A DNA stretch of 59,866 bases, taken from the NCBI GenBank assembly GCA_007132715.1, contig SLOE01000014.1, positions 1 through 59,866 of the forward strand, given 5' to 3'. Source of the DNA: Bacteroidales bacterium. GTDB taxonomy: Bacteria > Bacteroidota > Bacteroidia > Bacteroidales > PUMT01. The notes under the pieces are model-generated. The model ran no database searches and was not told where the DNA came from. It saw nothing but the letters and a program-made list of their open reading frames with translations. Both the position numbers and the translations under genes were made by a program. Positions 9,403 through 18,307 of the stretch are shown one piece after another (the stretch's first letter is position 1; each line of letters begins with the position of its first letter).

Positions 9403-10353
9403 ATGGAGAATACCGGGCATGACAGGATAACCGGCATGGATGATTTTTTCAGGTCCCAGCTGGCTCAGTGGCCCCTGGCAAAGAAGAACTATGATGACCT
9501 GAACCGGGTTCTGATCAAAGATGTTGCGATGCCCGGCAACTGTCTTGTAAGGGTGCAGTTCAACCTTGCAAGGATGCGCTCATCTGCAGCCAGGGTGGAT
9601 AAAAAAAGCATCAGCGAAAGGCCCTGTTTCCTGTGTGCAGGAAACCTGCCGCCGGAGCAGAAAAAGATAATGTTCGGCGACAGCTACCTGGTGCTTGTCA
9701 ACCCGTTCCCTATATTCAGGCGCCACCTTACCATTGCGCTGACCGGTCATACAGACCAGCTCATCATGGGCAGGTTCGGCGATATGCTCAGGATTGCCCG
9801 TGCACTTGAGAATTATACAGTTTTTTATAACGGACCACGCTGCGGTGCCAGCGCGCCTGACCATTTCCACTTCCAGGCGGGGATCAGGGGATTCATGCCG
9901 GTAGAAGAGGAGGTGCGTACGCTTCCGCGGAAGCGCATAATAGAAGACGGTACAGTGGTTATACATGCCATGGAGGGGTATCACAGGAATACCCTCGTCA
10001 TGGAGGGTGATTCAGCCGGGGATCTTGACCGCTGGGTTACAAAAATTTATGATATATTGCAGGGTATGCAACCCGGCGAAAATGAACCGATGCTGAACAT
10101 CCTGGCAGGGTATTACGGGGGGATATGGAGGGTTGTTGTGTTTCCCCGGGGGAGACACAGGCCATGGCAGTTCGAAGCGGAGGGTGAAAAGCAGATACTG
10201 CTCAGTCCGGCCTCGGTCGATTTCGGCGGGGTATGGATAACACCCAGACAGGAAGATTATGAAAGGATTGACCAGGCTCTGATCATGGATATCTTCAGCC
10301 AGGTAAGCCTCGGGGAGGTAGCTTGGGCACAACTGCTCGACCGGCTGGGGTGA
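9403..10353 (+). CDS. DUF4922 family protein, HIT-superfamily nucleotidyltransferase/phosphorylase-like
   Basis: PCFLCAGNLP zinc-like motif, NPFPIFRRHLTIAL, and the HxHxQ active-site motif in APDHFHFQAG. Confidence 0.75.
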   Translation: MENTGHDRITGMDDFFRSQLAQWPLAKKNYDDLNRVLIKDVAMPGNCLVRVQFNLARMRSSAARVDKKSISERPCFLCAGNLPPEQKKIMFGDSYLVLVNPFPIFRRHLTIALTGHTDQLIMGRFGDMLRIARALENYTVFYNGPRCGASAPDHFHFQAGIRGFMPVEEEVRTLPRKRIIEDGTVVIHAMEGYHRNTLVMEGDSAGDLDRWVTKIYDILQGMQPGENEPMLNILAGYYGGIWRVVVFPRGRHRPWQFEAEGEKQILLSPASVDFGGVWITPRQEDYERIDQALIMDIFSQVSLGEVAWAQLLDRLG

Positions 10354-10439
10354 AAATGTATTCATGTGCTGTGCAGGTTAGTCACAAGGTTGGTTACCTG
10401 AATGTATCCTAAAGAACGGGTTAACTAAAAATAAACGTT

Positions 10440-11774
10440 ATGCAACCAAAGATCAATGTAGGAATTATGTTTTCACCACGAATTGTCTTCTATCTGAACG
10501 GAAGATACCGGCACCTGGAGAGTGGTGTTGAGTTTGAGGGGCCGGGAAGCGCCGTGCTGGAGGACGGGAAACTGAGCTTTTCAATAGGCAACAGCCCCGT
10601 AACTGCCTCTTTTCCCGTTGAGCTCGAGCCGGTCGACTGCGAGGACTGCAGTTTTGACCTCAGGGAGGTTACCATCGGGATCAATTTCCACTGGGAGAGG
10701 AGGGAGGACCAGAGGTTCAGGGGAGGATTACGGGTTATCGAGGAGAACGGACTGCTTACGGCCGTCAACGTGCTGCCCCTGGAGGAATACCTGGTAAGCG
10801 TTATCTCGTCGGAGATGAGCGCCACTTCGTCGGCCGAGTTGCTGAAGGCACATGCGGTGATATCGCGCAGCTGGCTGCTGGCGCAGAAGGAGAAGGAGGC
10901 CCGGCTCAGGGAGGCTGGCAACTATGTTACCACCATAGAGAAGGAAGGTGAGAGGATAAGATGGTATGACCGGGAAGACCATTCCAACTTTGATGTTTGT
11001 GCCGATGACCACTGCCAGCGGTACCAGGGAATCACCAGGGCCGGAACACCTGCGGTTGAGGAGGCCGTTAATTCCACTTCGGGTATGGTGCTTGTATATG
11101 ACGGCAATATTTGTGATGCAAGGTATTCAAAGTGCTGCGGGGGCATAAGCGAGAAATTTGAAAATGTGTGGGAGCCGGTGGTGCATCCCTATCTTACAAG
11201 GGTGATAGACAACCCCGTAGATCCGCCCGGGTTCGACACCGGACTGTCGGCCGAGGAGGCTGCAAAAGCCTGGATACTTGGTAGTCCCGAAGCATTCTGC
11301 AATACCAGGAGCACATATGTCCTCAGCCAGGTACTGAATGATTATGACCAGGAGACTGTCAATTTTTTCAGATGGTCGGTTACACTGGAACAGAATGAGA
11401 TAAAGGATCTTCTGAAAAAGAAAGTGGATTTGGACGTTGGCCACATCATAGCTCTCGAGCCTGTTGAGAGGGGCGTGTCAGGGAGGCTGTTAAAGCTAAG
11501 GATCAGGGGAACCGGAGGCTCGATAGTTGTTGGCAAGGAGCTGGAGATAAGAAAGGCCCTTTCACCATCGCACCTTTACAGCTCGGCTTTTATAGTTGAA
11601 CCGGGTGAACCGGTTGACGGGATCCCTTCTGCATTTACACTCCGTGGTGCCGGCTGGGGACACGGCGTGGGCCTCTGCCAGATAGGTGCTGCCGTAATGG
11701 GTTCCGGGGGCTATTCATACCGGGACATATTGACACACTATTTCCCGGGCTCTGAGCTTGAAAAAAGATATTGA
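10440..11774 (+). CDS. SpoIID/LytB domain-containing protein
   Basis: VNVLPLEEYLVSVISSEMSATSSAELLKAHAVISRSWLL and C-terminal GWGHGVGLCQIGAAVMGSGGYSYRDILTHYFPG, typical of SpoIID/LytB. Confidence 0.9.
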   Translation: MQPKINVGIMFSPRIVFYLNGRYRHLESGVEFEGPGSAVLEDGKLSFSIGNSPVTASFPVELEPVDCEDCSFDLREVTIGINFHWERREDQRFRGGLRVIEENGLLTAVNVLPLEEYLVSVISSEMSATSSAELLKAHAVISRSWLLAQKEKEARLREAGNYVTTIEKEGERIRWYDREDHSNFDVCADDHCQRYQGITRAGTPAVEEAVNSTSGMVLVYDGNICDARYSKCCGGISEKFENVWEPVVHPYLTRVIDNPVDPPGFDTGLSAEEAAKAWILGSPEAFCNTRSTYVLSQVLNDYDQETVNFFRWSVTLEQNEIKDLLKKKVDLDVGHIIALEPVERGVSGRLLKLRIRGTGGSIVVGKELEIRKALSPSHLYSSAFIVEPGEPVDGIPSAFTLRGAGWGHGVGLCQIGAAVMGSGGYSYRDILTHYFPGSELEKRY

Positions 11775-12622
11775 CACGCGTAACGACCGGCAGGATGAGA
11801 GAGGTGTTAAGAAATACGACCGGCAGTACAGCTTTATTGCCGGTTAATGCTGCGGCTCTTGTTTTTTTGTTCCTTGTGACGGCGGCATTTTCGTGCAGTG
11901 GCGGCCCGGAGGCCGGACTGCCGGAGCCGGTAAGGGACAGGTTTGGTGCGATAACCGGTTTTGAGGATAACCGGGAAGTGTACCTGTTTTTTTCAGCACA
12001 CGACCATTTTGAGGGTATGGGGATAGTGATGGATGCACTCGGCCGCCATGGTGTGAAGGCATCTTTTTTCCTGACCGGTGAATGCCTCAGGGATCCGTCA
12101 AATCGCGGGGTCATTGAAGGGATTGTAAGCGCCGGGCATTACCTGGGTCCCCATTCAGACGCCCACCTGCTATATGTGCCCTGGGATGTGGGCCCCGAAA
12201 GAGATTCCCTGCTTGTAACCAGGAAGGAGTTTGAGGAGGACCTGCGGAAAAATATTGCGGCACTGGAACCTTTTGGTATCGTACCCGGTGATGTGAAGTG
12301 GTTCCTTACACCTTATGAATGGTATAACAGCGAGATTGTGGAATGGACCAATGAGATGGGGATGGAGGTTGTAAACTTCACTCCAGGCATCGGCACCAAT
12401 GCAGATTATACCACTCCCTCGATGGATAATTACCGGACATCCCGGCAGATCCTGCAACGCTTATGGGAGTACGAGGCGGAACAGGGTCTTGGCGGGAAGA
12501 TACTGCTGATACACCCGGGTATCGGACCTGAAAGGCCTGATCCTCTGTACTATCATCTTTACGATATTATAGCCATTATCAAAGCGAAGGGTTACCAGAT
12601 CGGTTCCCTGCCCGGAAATTGA
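11771..12622 (+). CDS. Polysaccharide deacetylase-like (NodB-fold) lipoprotein
   Basis: Lipobox FSCSG; ASFFLTGECLRD, GHYLGPHSDAHLL, FLTPYEWYNSE and LLIHPG motifs; 4-nt overlap with the upstream CDS. Confidence 0.72.
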   Translation: MTRVTTGRMREVLRNTTGSTALLPVNAAALVFLFLVTAAFSCSGGPEAGLPEPVRDRFGAITGFEDNREVYLFFSAHDHFEGMGIVMDALGRHGVKASFFLTGECLRDPSNRGVIEGIVSAGHYLGPHSDAHLLYVPWDVGPERDSLLVTRKEFEEDLRKNIAALEPFGIVPGDVKWFLTPYEWYNSEIVEWTNEMGMEVVNFTPGIGTNADYTTPSMDNYRTSRQILQRLWEYEAEQGLGGKILLIHPGIGPERPDPLYYHLYDIIAIIKAKGYQIGSLPGN

Positions 12623-12642
12623 AAAATTAATACAAAATAAAA

Positions 12643-14502
12643 ATGGAAAAAACCAGTCACCGTTCAGCATGGGCATGGGTGCCCTCACTTTATTTTGCAC
12701 AAGGTATTCCCTATGTAGTGGTAATGACCGTATCGGTTATAATGTACAAACGCCTGGGGATATCCAATGCCGATATAGCCCTCTATACAAGCTGGCTGTA
12801 CCTGCCCTGGGTCATCAAGCCCTTCTGGAGCCCGGTGGTCGACCTGCTCAAAACAAAAAGGTGGTGGATTGTTGTGATGCAACTGCTGGTGGGTGCCGGA
12901 CTGGCGGGTGTGGCGTTTACCATACCGGTGCCCGGCTTTTTCCAGGCCACGCTTGCTTTCTTCTGGCTGCTGGCCTTCAGCTCGGCCACCCATGACATCG
13001 CTGCCGACGGTTTCTACATGCTGGGGCTGAAGGAGCATGAACAGGCTTACTTTGTCGGTATCAGAAGCACATTTTACAGGTTTGCCATGATCACGGGTCA
13101 GGGACTTCTGATCATACTCGCAGGCTTTATAGAGACGCGGACGGGACTTGAACCGGTCAGTATCACGGTGACTGCCGGACCTGATGTGCCTGCAGGTGTG
13201 CATAAGTACCCCGCGACAGGTGAACAGCTTGAGGGGAGGCGTAGCTTCATTGCCGGCACCGAAGAAATAGAGCTTTCCACAGCCGGCATAGACCGGGAAA
13301 CGGCCCGGGAAATGCTTGCCTTTGCAGAGGAGCAGAATATACTCAATGGATTTGTGGAACCTGAACCTGAATTTGAACCCTCGGTTTCATGGTTTGCCCG
13401 TTCTGTATCAGGGCCTCTCGGGGTCTGGCTCAGGGAGAGGTTCGGTGTTGCAGACGATATACTGTCAGTGGAGGCAATGCAGGGTAATATTGCCCTTGTG
13501 GGTGTTTCATTGTCGTCTCCTCCCGGTCCCGGTGAAGAGGTGGTGCTCAACACCGGACTCCAAAGGGGGGACGGCAGTATAGGGATTGTCAGCGGAGAGA
13601 GACTTGTGTTCACGTCCGCTAACTGGGACCACACAGCATGGGTCGCCATCCAGCTTGACCCGGCACTGGACAGGACTGCCGAGGCGCATTTTGAAGGGCT
13701 TTCCGGCAACATCCCGTTTGCCTGGACGGTGACCTTTTTCTTCCTTGCTGTTCTGTTCGTAGTGTTTATGGTATACCACCGCTTCTTCCTGCCGTTCCCT
13801 GCGGCTGACAAACCTGCGGTGAATGAAAGGGGAACAAGTGTGCTTGCAGGTTTCATCAAGACATTCAGCGCTTTTTTCAGGAAGGCGAATATCGTTCCGG
13901 CCCTTGCATTTATGCTCCTGTACCGGCTTGGGGAGGCCCAGATAGTGAAGCTTGCCTCGCCTTTCATGCTTGATCCAAGAGAGGTGGGGGGACTGGGACT
14001 CAGTACCGGTGATGTGGGCCTGATATACGGCACGATTGGAATTGTAGCACTCACGCTGGGCGGCATACTGGGCGGCATTGTGGCTTCCAGGAAAGGACTT
14101 AAGTTCTGGGTGTTTCCCATGGCCATTGCCATGAATGTTCCCAATATTGTGTATGTGCTTCTGTCGGTTTATACGCCACAGAACATGTGGGTCATTTCGG
14201 GCGGGGTTGCATTTGAGCAGTTTGGTTACGGGTTTGGATTTACCGCATACATGCTTTTTATGATACACTTTTCAGAAGGAAGTCACAAGACTGCTCATTA
14301 TGCCTTCTGTACCGGGTTCATGGCCCTGGGTATGATGCTGCCGGGTATGATATCGGGATGGATTCAGGAGATCGTAGGTTACATCAATTTCTTCATATGG
14401 GTGGTCATATGTACCATCCCGGGGTTTATAATGATCTTCTACCTGAAGATAGATCCGAAGTTCGGGGTCAAAAAGAAGGAGGAAGAAAGGCCGGGGGACT
14501 GA
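12643..14502 (+). CDS. AmpG-like MFS permease with large insertion between TM5 and TM6
   Basis: FAQGIPYVVV, DIAADGFYML and multiple TM helices; ~200-aa polar insertion between GLLIILAGFIETRTG and FAWTVTFFFLAVLFVVFM. Confidence 0.85.
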   Translation: MEKTSHRSAWAWVPSLYFAQGIPYVVVMTVSVIMYKRLGISNADIALYTSWLYLPWVIKPFWSPVVDLLKTKRWWIVVMQLLVGAGLAGVAFTIPVPGFFQATLAFFWLLAFSSATHDIAADGFYMLGLKEHEQAYFVGIRSTFYRFAMITGQGLLIILAGFIETRTGLEPVSITVTAGPDVPAGVHKYPATGEQLEGRRSFIAGTEEIELSTAGIDRETAREMLAFAEEQNILNGFVEPEPEFEPSVSWFARSVSGPLGVWLRERFGVADDILSVEAMQGNIALVGVSLSSPPGPGEEVVLNTGLQRGDGSIGIVSGERLVFTSANWDHTAWVAIQLDPALDRTAEAHFEGLSGNIPFAWTVTFFFLAVLFVVFMVYHRFFLPFPAADKPAVNERGTSVLAGFIKTFSAFFRKANIVPALAFMLLYRLGEAQIVKLASPFMLDPREVGGLGLSTGDVGLIYGTIGIVALTLGGILGGIVASRKGLKFWVFPMAIAMNVPNIVYVLLSVYTPQNMWVISGGVAFEQFGYGFGFTAYMLFMIHFSEGSHKTAHYAFCTGFMALGMMLPGMISGWIQEIVGYINFFIWVVICTIPGFIMIFYLKIDPKFGVKKKEEERPGD

Positions 14503-14548
14503 CAGGCTGATGCGGGTTTAATGTATGGCTGAAGTTCCCGGCCAAGGT

Positions 14549-15766
14549 TCAGTAAAGGAAATATTCTGCCGCTTTTTCGGCGAAAGAGGCCTCCTGCCGG
14601 GTCCATATCTCCAAAATATCCTGAACCATGAACCGTTCTGAAAATGCTGTCCTCACCTGGTCGGTGCCCACCACCTTGTCGAACATATCGTGGCGGGCCG
14701 GGTCGCAAAGCTCAAACGGATCCTTGTCCGGGTGAAGATCCTTCATCTCCTGCATTATCCAGAACTGTATGAGCGAAAGTTCAGCCTTACGCACGTCGGT
14801 AAGATGAATCTGTACCCCGCTGACCATTGTACCGCTCATCACACTGTAGTAGGGCCTGAAATGGACGGGCCTGAATATCACCCCTGGCAGTTCCAGGTTA
14901 TTGAGCCTGACTGCCAGCCTTCCGGCATCGATCCAGTCCGCCCCGACAAGCTGGAACGGCAGGGTATAACCTACTCCGATGTTGTAAACGTACAGTTCGC
15001 CGAGAATGCCCGATACGGGATAATAGTAAGCCGAATGGACATGAGGTATGTGAGGGGAGGTAGGCACCCATGGAAGTCCAGTATCCTCAAAAAGCATATC
15101 GCGATCCCATCCCTCCATCCTGATCACGGTGAGGTTCACAGGGCCGCTTTCAAGCAGCCCCTCTTCGTTCAGGAACAGGGCAAGCTCGCCGGTGGTGAAC
15201 CCGTGCACATAGGTGACAGGGAACTGGCTTACAAAAGATATGAAGCCATATTCGACAAGTGGCCCTTCGAACTTTTTTCCGCCCAGGGGGTTGGGCCTGT
15301 CCAGCACCATGAACTCAATGCCGTTCTCAGCGGCAGCTTCCATGGCAAGACCCATTGTGCTTATGTAGGTATATGACCTTGAGCCTATATCCTGAATGTC
15401 GTAAACAAGAATATCGATATCCCTGAGCATCGCGGCTGTGGGCTTGCGGGTGGCCCCATAAAGGCTGAATAGCGGAAGTCCGGTTACGGCATCGGTTGCG
15501 GTCTCCACCTTCTCTCCTGCAGCAAAATCTCCCCTTATGCCGTGTTCGGGGCCGAAAAGTGCCACCAGGTTCACTTCCGGGGCCCCGAAAAGTATATCGG
15601 CGGTTGATCTGAGCCTGCTGTCCACCCCGGTGGGGTTCGTTATGAGTCCCACTCTTTTGTTCATCAGGGGTTCAAAACCTTTTTCTCCCAGTACCTCTAT
15701 ACCGGTCTTCACCTGCGCCTGGAGCAGGTTTGATGAAAGAATAATAAAAGCGATGAATAATCTCAT
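14549..15766 (-). CDS. namZ: DUF1343 exo-beta-N-acetylmuramidase NamZ-like protein
   Basis: Signal peptide; KRVGLITNPTGVD, LFGPEHGIRG, DIDILVYDIQDIGSRSYTYISTM and LDRPNPLGG motifs of DUF1343/NamZ. Confidence 0.88.
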   Translation of the reverse strand: MRLFIAFIILSSNLLQAQVKTGIEVLGEKGFEPLMNKRVGLITNPTGVDSRLRSTADILFGAPEVNLVALFGPEHGIRGDFAAGEKVETATDAVTGLPLFSLYGATRKPTAAMLRDIDILVYDIQDIGSRSYTYISTMGLAMEAAAENGIEFMVLDRPNPLGGKKFEGPLVEYGFISFVSQFPVTYVHGFTTGELALFLNEEGLLESGPVNLTVIRMEGWDRDMLFEDTGLPWVPTSPHIPHVHSAYYYPVSGILGELYVYNIGVGYTLPFQLVGADWIDAGRLAVRLNNLELPGVIFRPVHFRPYYSVMSGTMVSGVQIHLTDVRKAELSLIQFWIMQEMKDLHPDKDPFELCDPARHDMFDKVVGTDQVRTAFSERFMVQDILEIWTRQEASFAEKAAEYFLY

Positions 15767-15844
15767 GGTGGCAGTTAAGGTTAATTAGATTATAATTTGA
15801 TAATATTGTAAAAGTAAAAAAAGTGTGCATTAATACCTGCAGCT

Positions 15845-17323
15845 ATGAGAGGCTTTATCTGTATTTTTACGGTCGCATGCATCGCCGCCACGGCTGCCGG
15901 TTGCGGTAACCTGCTAAAACGGAAGAATATTATGGACGAAGCCCGCGGGTTTTTAATGTCTGGAGAGTTCAGCCGGCTTATTGAACTGGCCGGCGATGAA
16001 AATTCAGGAATAGACCCTGACGGTCCGCTCAGGCGTTCGCTTGACAGCCTGGCTGACAGGGCCAGGCGTTTCATGATAGATTTCCCGCTCACCTCTGAAG
16101 ATGTGCTTGAGAGGCTCAGGGCCGATTCTGTTGACGCCGGTGAAGATGACCTCAGGAGGTGGGAGGATGCCGGTGAGCTTGAGTATATGTTGATAGACGG
16201 AGAACGCCGTTATTTCAGGTGGGCACACCGCAACCTTTACAGGATAAACGATACATTGCGGCAGGAAATGCAGATCGACAGGGAGAGGGACAGTTCGCTT
16301 GCCGCGGTGTGCATGGAGCAGATCGGGCATATACTCGAAAAAACAGCCATAGCAGGTCCCGGTGCCTCAATTAATCCCAGGACAATGGTCATAAGGTACA
16401 CCATTACTGTCGATGCCGATGCCGTACCGCCCGGAGAGACTATAAGGTGCTGGATGCCCTGGCCCCGTGAGGACATACCCCGTCAGGACATGGTTAGGTT
16501 GCTATCTTCCTCTCCTGAGGAATATATTTTATCACCACCTGATACTCCCCAGCGCTCCATCTATTTTGAGCAGGTTGCTGTCAGCGGAAAGCCGGCAGTC
16601 TTCAGCATGGAGGCAGAGTTCAGGTCATGGAGCCAGTATTTCCCGCCGGCACTTTTCCCCGGGCCGGTCCCGGGTGGCGGACCTGCCGGTGCTGTCCAGG
16701 CAGGGAATGTGCTTCCTTCATACGTGACTGCCTATACCGGCGAAAGGCTGCCCCATATAAGGTTCAGCAGTGAGATCATGGAGCTTGCCGGTTCGCTGGT
16801 TGCAGAAGGGATGACCCCGTATGAAAAGGTAAGGGCGTTTTACCGCTGGATCAACGACAATATAATATGGACCTCGGCAATTGAGTACGGGCTTATGTCC
16901 GACATACCCGCCTATGTTCTTGAAAACCGCCGCGGCGATTGCGGGATGCAGACTCTTCTTTTCATTTCGCTGTGCCGCTATGCCGGTATACCGGCCAGGT
17001 GGCAGAGCGGCTGGATGATGCACCCGGGTCATGTTAACCTTCATGACTGGGCCGAGGTATGGCTGGAACCTGCCGGCTGGGTGCCGGTTGATGTCTCCTT
17101 CAAACTTCAGCCTTCACCTGACCCCGTTGTGTCAGGGTTCTATATCACCGGTACGGACAGTTACAGGATGACGGTCAGCAACGACTATGGCAGGCAGTTT
17201 TATCCTCCCAAGGGCCATGTGCGCAGCGAACCTATCGATTTCCAAAGGGGGGAGCTTGAATGGAGGGGGGGCAACCTCTATTTCGACCAGTGGAGATACA
17301 GGATGGAGGTGAAATACAAATAA
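15845..17323 (+). CDS. Transglutaminase-like (cysteine peptidase fold) lipoprotein
   Basis: Lipobox AAGCG; catalytic blocks RRGDCGMQTLLFISLCRYAGIPARWQSG, HDWAEVWLEPAGWVPVDVS. Confidence 0.88.
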   Translation: MRGFICIFTVACIAATAAGCGNLLKRKNIMDEARGFLMSGEFSRLIELAGDENSGIDPDGPLRRSLDSLADRARRFMIDFPLTSEDVLERLRADSVDAGEDDLRRWEDAGELEYMLIDGERRYFRWAHRNLYRINDTLRQEMQIDRERDSSLAAVCMEQIGHILEKTAIAGPGASINPRTMVIRYTITVDADAVPPGETIRCWMPWPREDIPRQDMVRLLSSSPEEYILSPPDTPQRSIYFEQVAVSGKPAVFSMEAEFRSWSQYFPPALFPGPVPGGGPAGAVQAGNVLPSYVTAYTGERLPHIRFSSEIMELAGSLVAEGMTPYEKVRAFYRWINDNIIWTSAIEYGLMSDIPAYVLENRRGDCGMQTLLFISLCRYAGIPARWQSGWMMHPGHVNLHDWAEVWLEPAGWVPVDVSFKLQPSPDPVVSGFYITGTDSYRMTVSNDYGRQFYPPKGHVRSEPIDFQRGELEWRGGNLYFDQWRYRMEVKYK

Positions 17324-17374
17324 TAAAACCGGCAGACTGCTACCAGGCGGTAAATGCCTGAACCAACCGGGTCT

Positions 17375-18130
17375 TTAGTCCAGCTCCCTGATCTTGATGT
17401 TCCTGAACCAGACCTGGTCGCCGTGGTCCTGCAATGCAATATGGCCCCTGCGGTATTTTCCGTAACCCGGAAAGTCAGCCCATTTGCTGGCGGCGACCAG
17501 CTCTTCCCAGGCATCTGACCACAATTGATATTCGACCACTTTTTGTCCGTTAAGCCAGTGCTCAACGTGACCGTTGTCAACCACTATTTGCGCAGTATTC
17601 CATTCACCGGCCGGCTTAACGGGCGGTTGTTCCGGTGCATGCAGGTCATAATTTGCAGCAGTGTACCAGGTGGCGTCGAGCTCTACCGGGTATCCAAGGT
17701 CATCCAGTATCTGGTATTCCGGCCCTGTTGCATAAACAGACGGATAGCCATTCTCACCCACAAGGTAAAGTATACCCGAATTCCCACCCTCGCTTATCCT
17801 CCACTCTGCCTTTAAAATGAAGTTCTCAAATTGTCTTTCGGTCACTATGTCACCGGTCAGGTCGCATCCGATACCCTGGGATACAAGCATTCCCTGGTGG
17901 GCATACCATCCTTCATCTATGGTGAGGTCATCCTTCTGGAAACCTCTCCAGCCATTGGTTGTCCTGCCGTCAAACAGCAATTCCCACCCTTCGGCAATCT
18001 CCTCTTCAGTCAGTACGTTGTGAACGACTTCGGGCTCATCGACAGCCCTTTCAGTTCTTGGTCCGCATCCTGCCAGGTTTGACAGGGCGAAGATAATAGC
18101 AATCAGGATCAGAAAACTCTCTTTTTGCAT
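17375..18130 (-). CDS. DUF1080 (3-keto-disaccharide hydrolase-like) lipoprotein
   Basis: Lipobox NLAGCG; EGWELLFDGRTTNGWRGF, FENFILKAEWRISEGGNSGILYLV, GHIALQDHGDQVWFRNIKIRELD. Confidence 0.92.
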   Translation of the reverse strand: MQKESFLILIAIIFALSNLAGCGPRTERAVDEPEVVHNVLTEEEIAEGWELLFDGRTTNGWRGFQKDDLTIDEGWYAHQGMLVSQGIGCDLTGDIVTERQFENFILKAEWRISEGGNSGILYLVGENGYPSVYATGPEYQILDDLGYPVELDATWYTAANYDLHAPEQPPVKPAGEWNTAQIVVDNGHVEHWLNGQKVVEYQLWSDAWEELVAASKWADFPGYGKYRRGHIALQDHGDQVWFRNIKIRELD

Positions 18131-18240
18131 TTTGATAGGATTTAGGGTTGATTTACTGGTTATAAATGTATCTTTTAATCATTACGGTTATTAGGCGGAC
18201 TGCAGGAAGGCGGTTTTTATGCCATGGCAGCCGGTCCCTG

Positions 18241-18248
18241 CAAAGATA
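18241..18248 (-). promoter_or_regulatory. Bacteroidota -7 element TAtcTTTG upstream of the DUF1080 gene
   Basis: Minus-strand TATCTTTGCA ~110 nt upstream of the CDS start; no clear -33 element. Confidence 0.35.
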
Positions 18249-18307
18249 GTCTAATTTCCTGTATCAGTTACGAAAAATCCGTAACTTAGCGGTCAAATCA
18301 AAAACAT

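Noticed and set aside
13098-14144. 348-aa minus-strand ORF opposite the MFS permease (also 13507-14268)
   Set aside because: Low-complexity Ser/Pro-rich translation typical of antisense to a hydrophobic CDS; the plus-strand CDS is strongly supported.
14690-15376. 228-aa plus-strand ORF opposite namZ
   Set aside because: Antisense to conserved DUF1343 coding sequence; no signal or domain recognised.
2503-17323. Interpretation as a polysaccharide utilisation locus
   Set aside because: No SusC/SusD pair or classical glycoside hydrolases; content fits peptidoglycan salvage better despite the common 'xanthan lyase' label.
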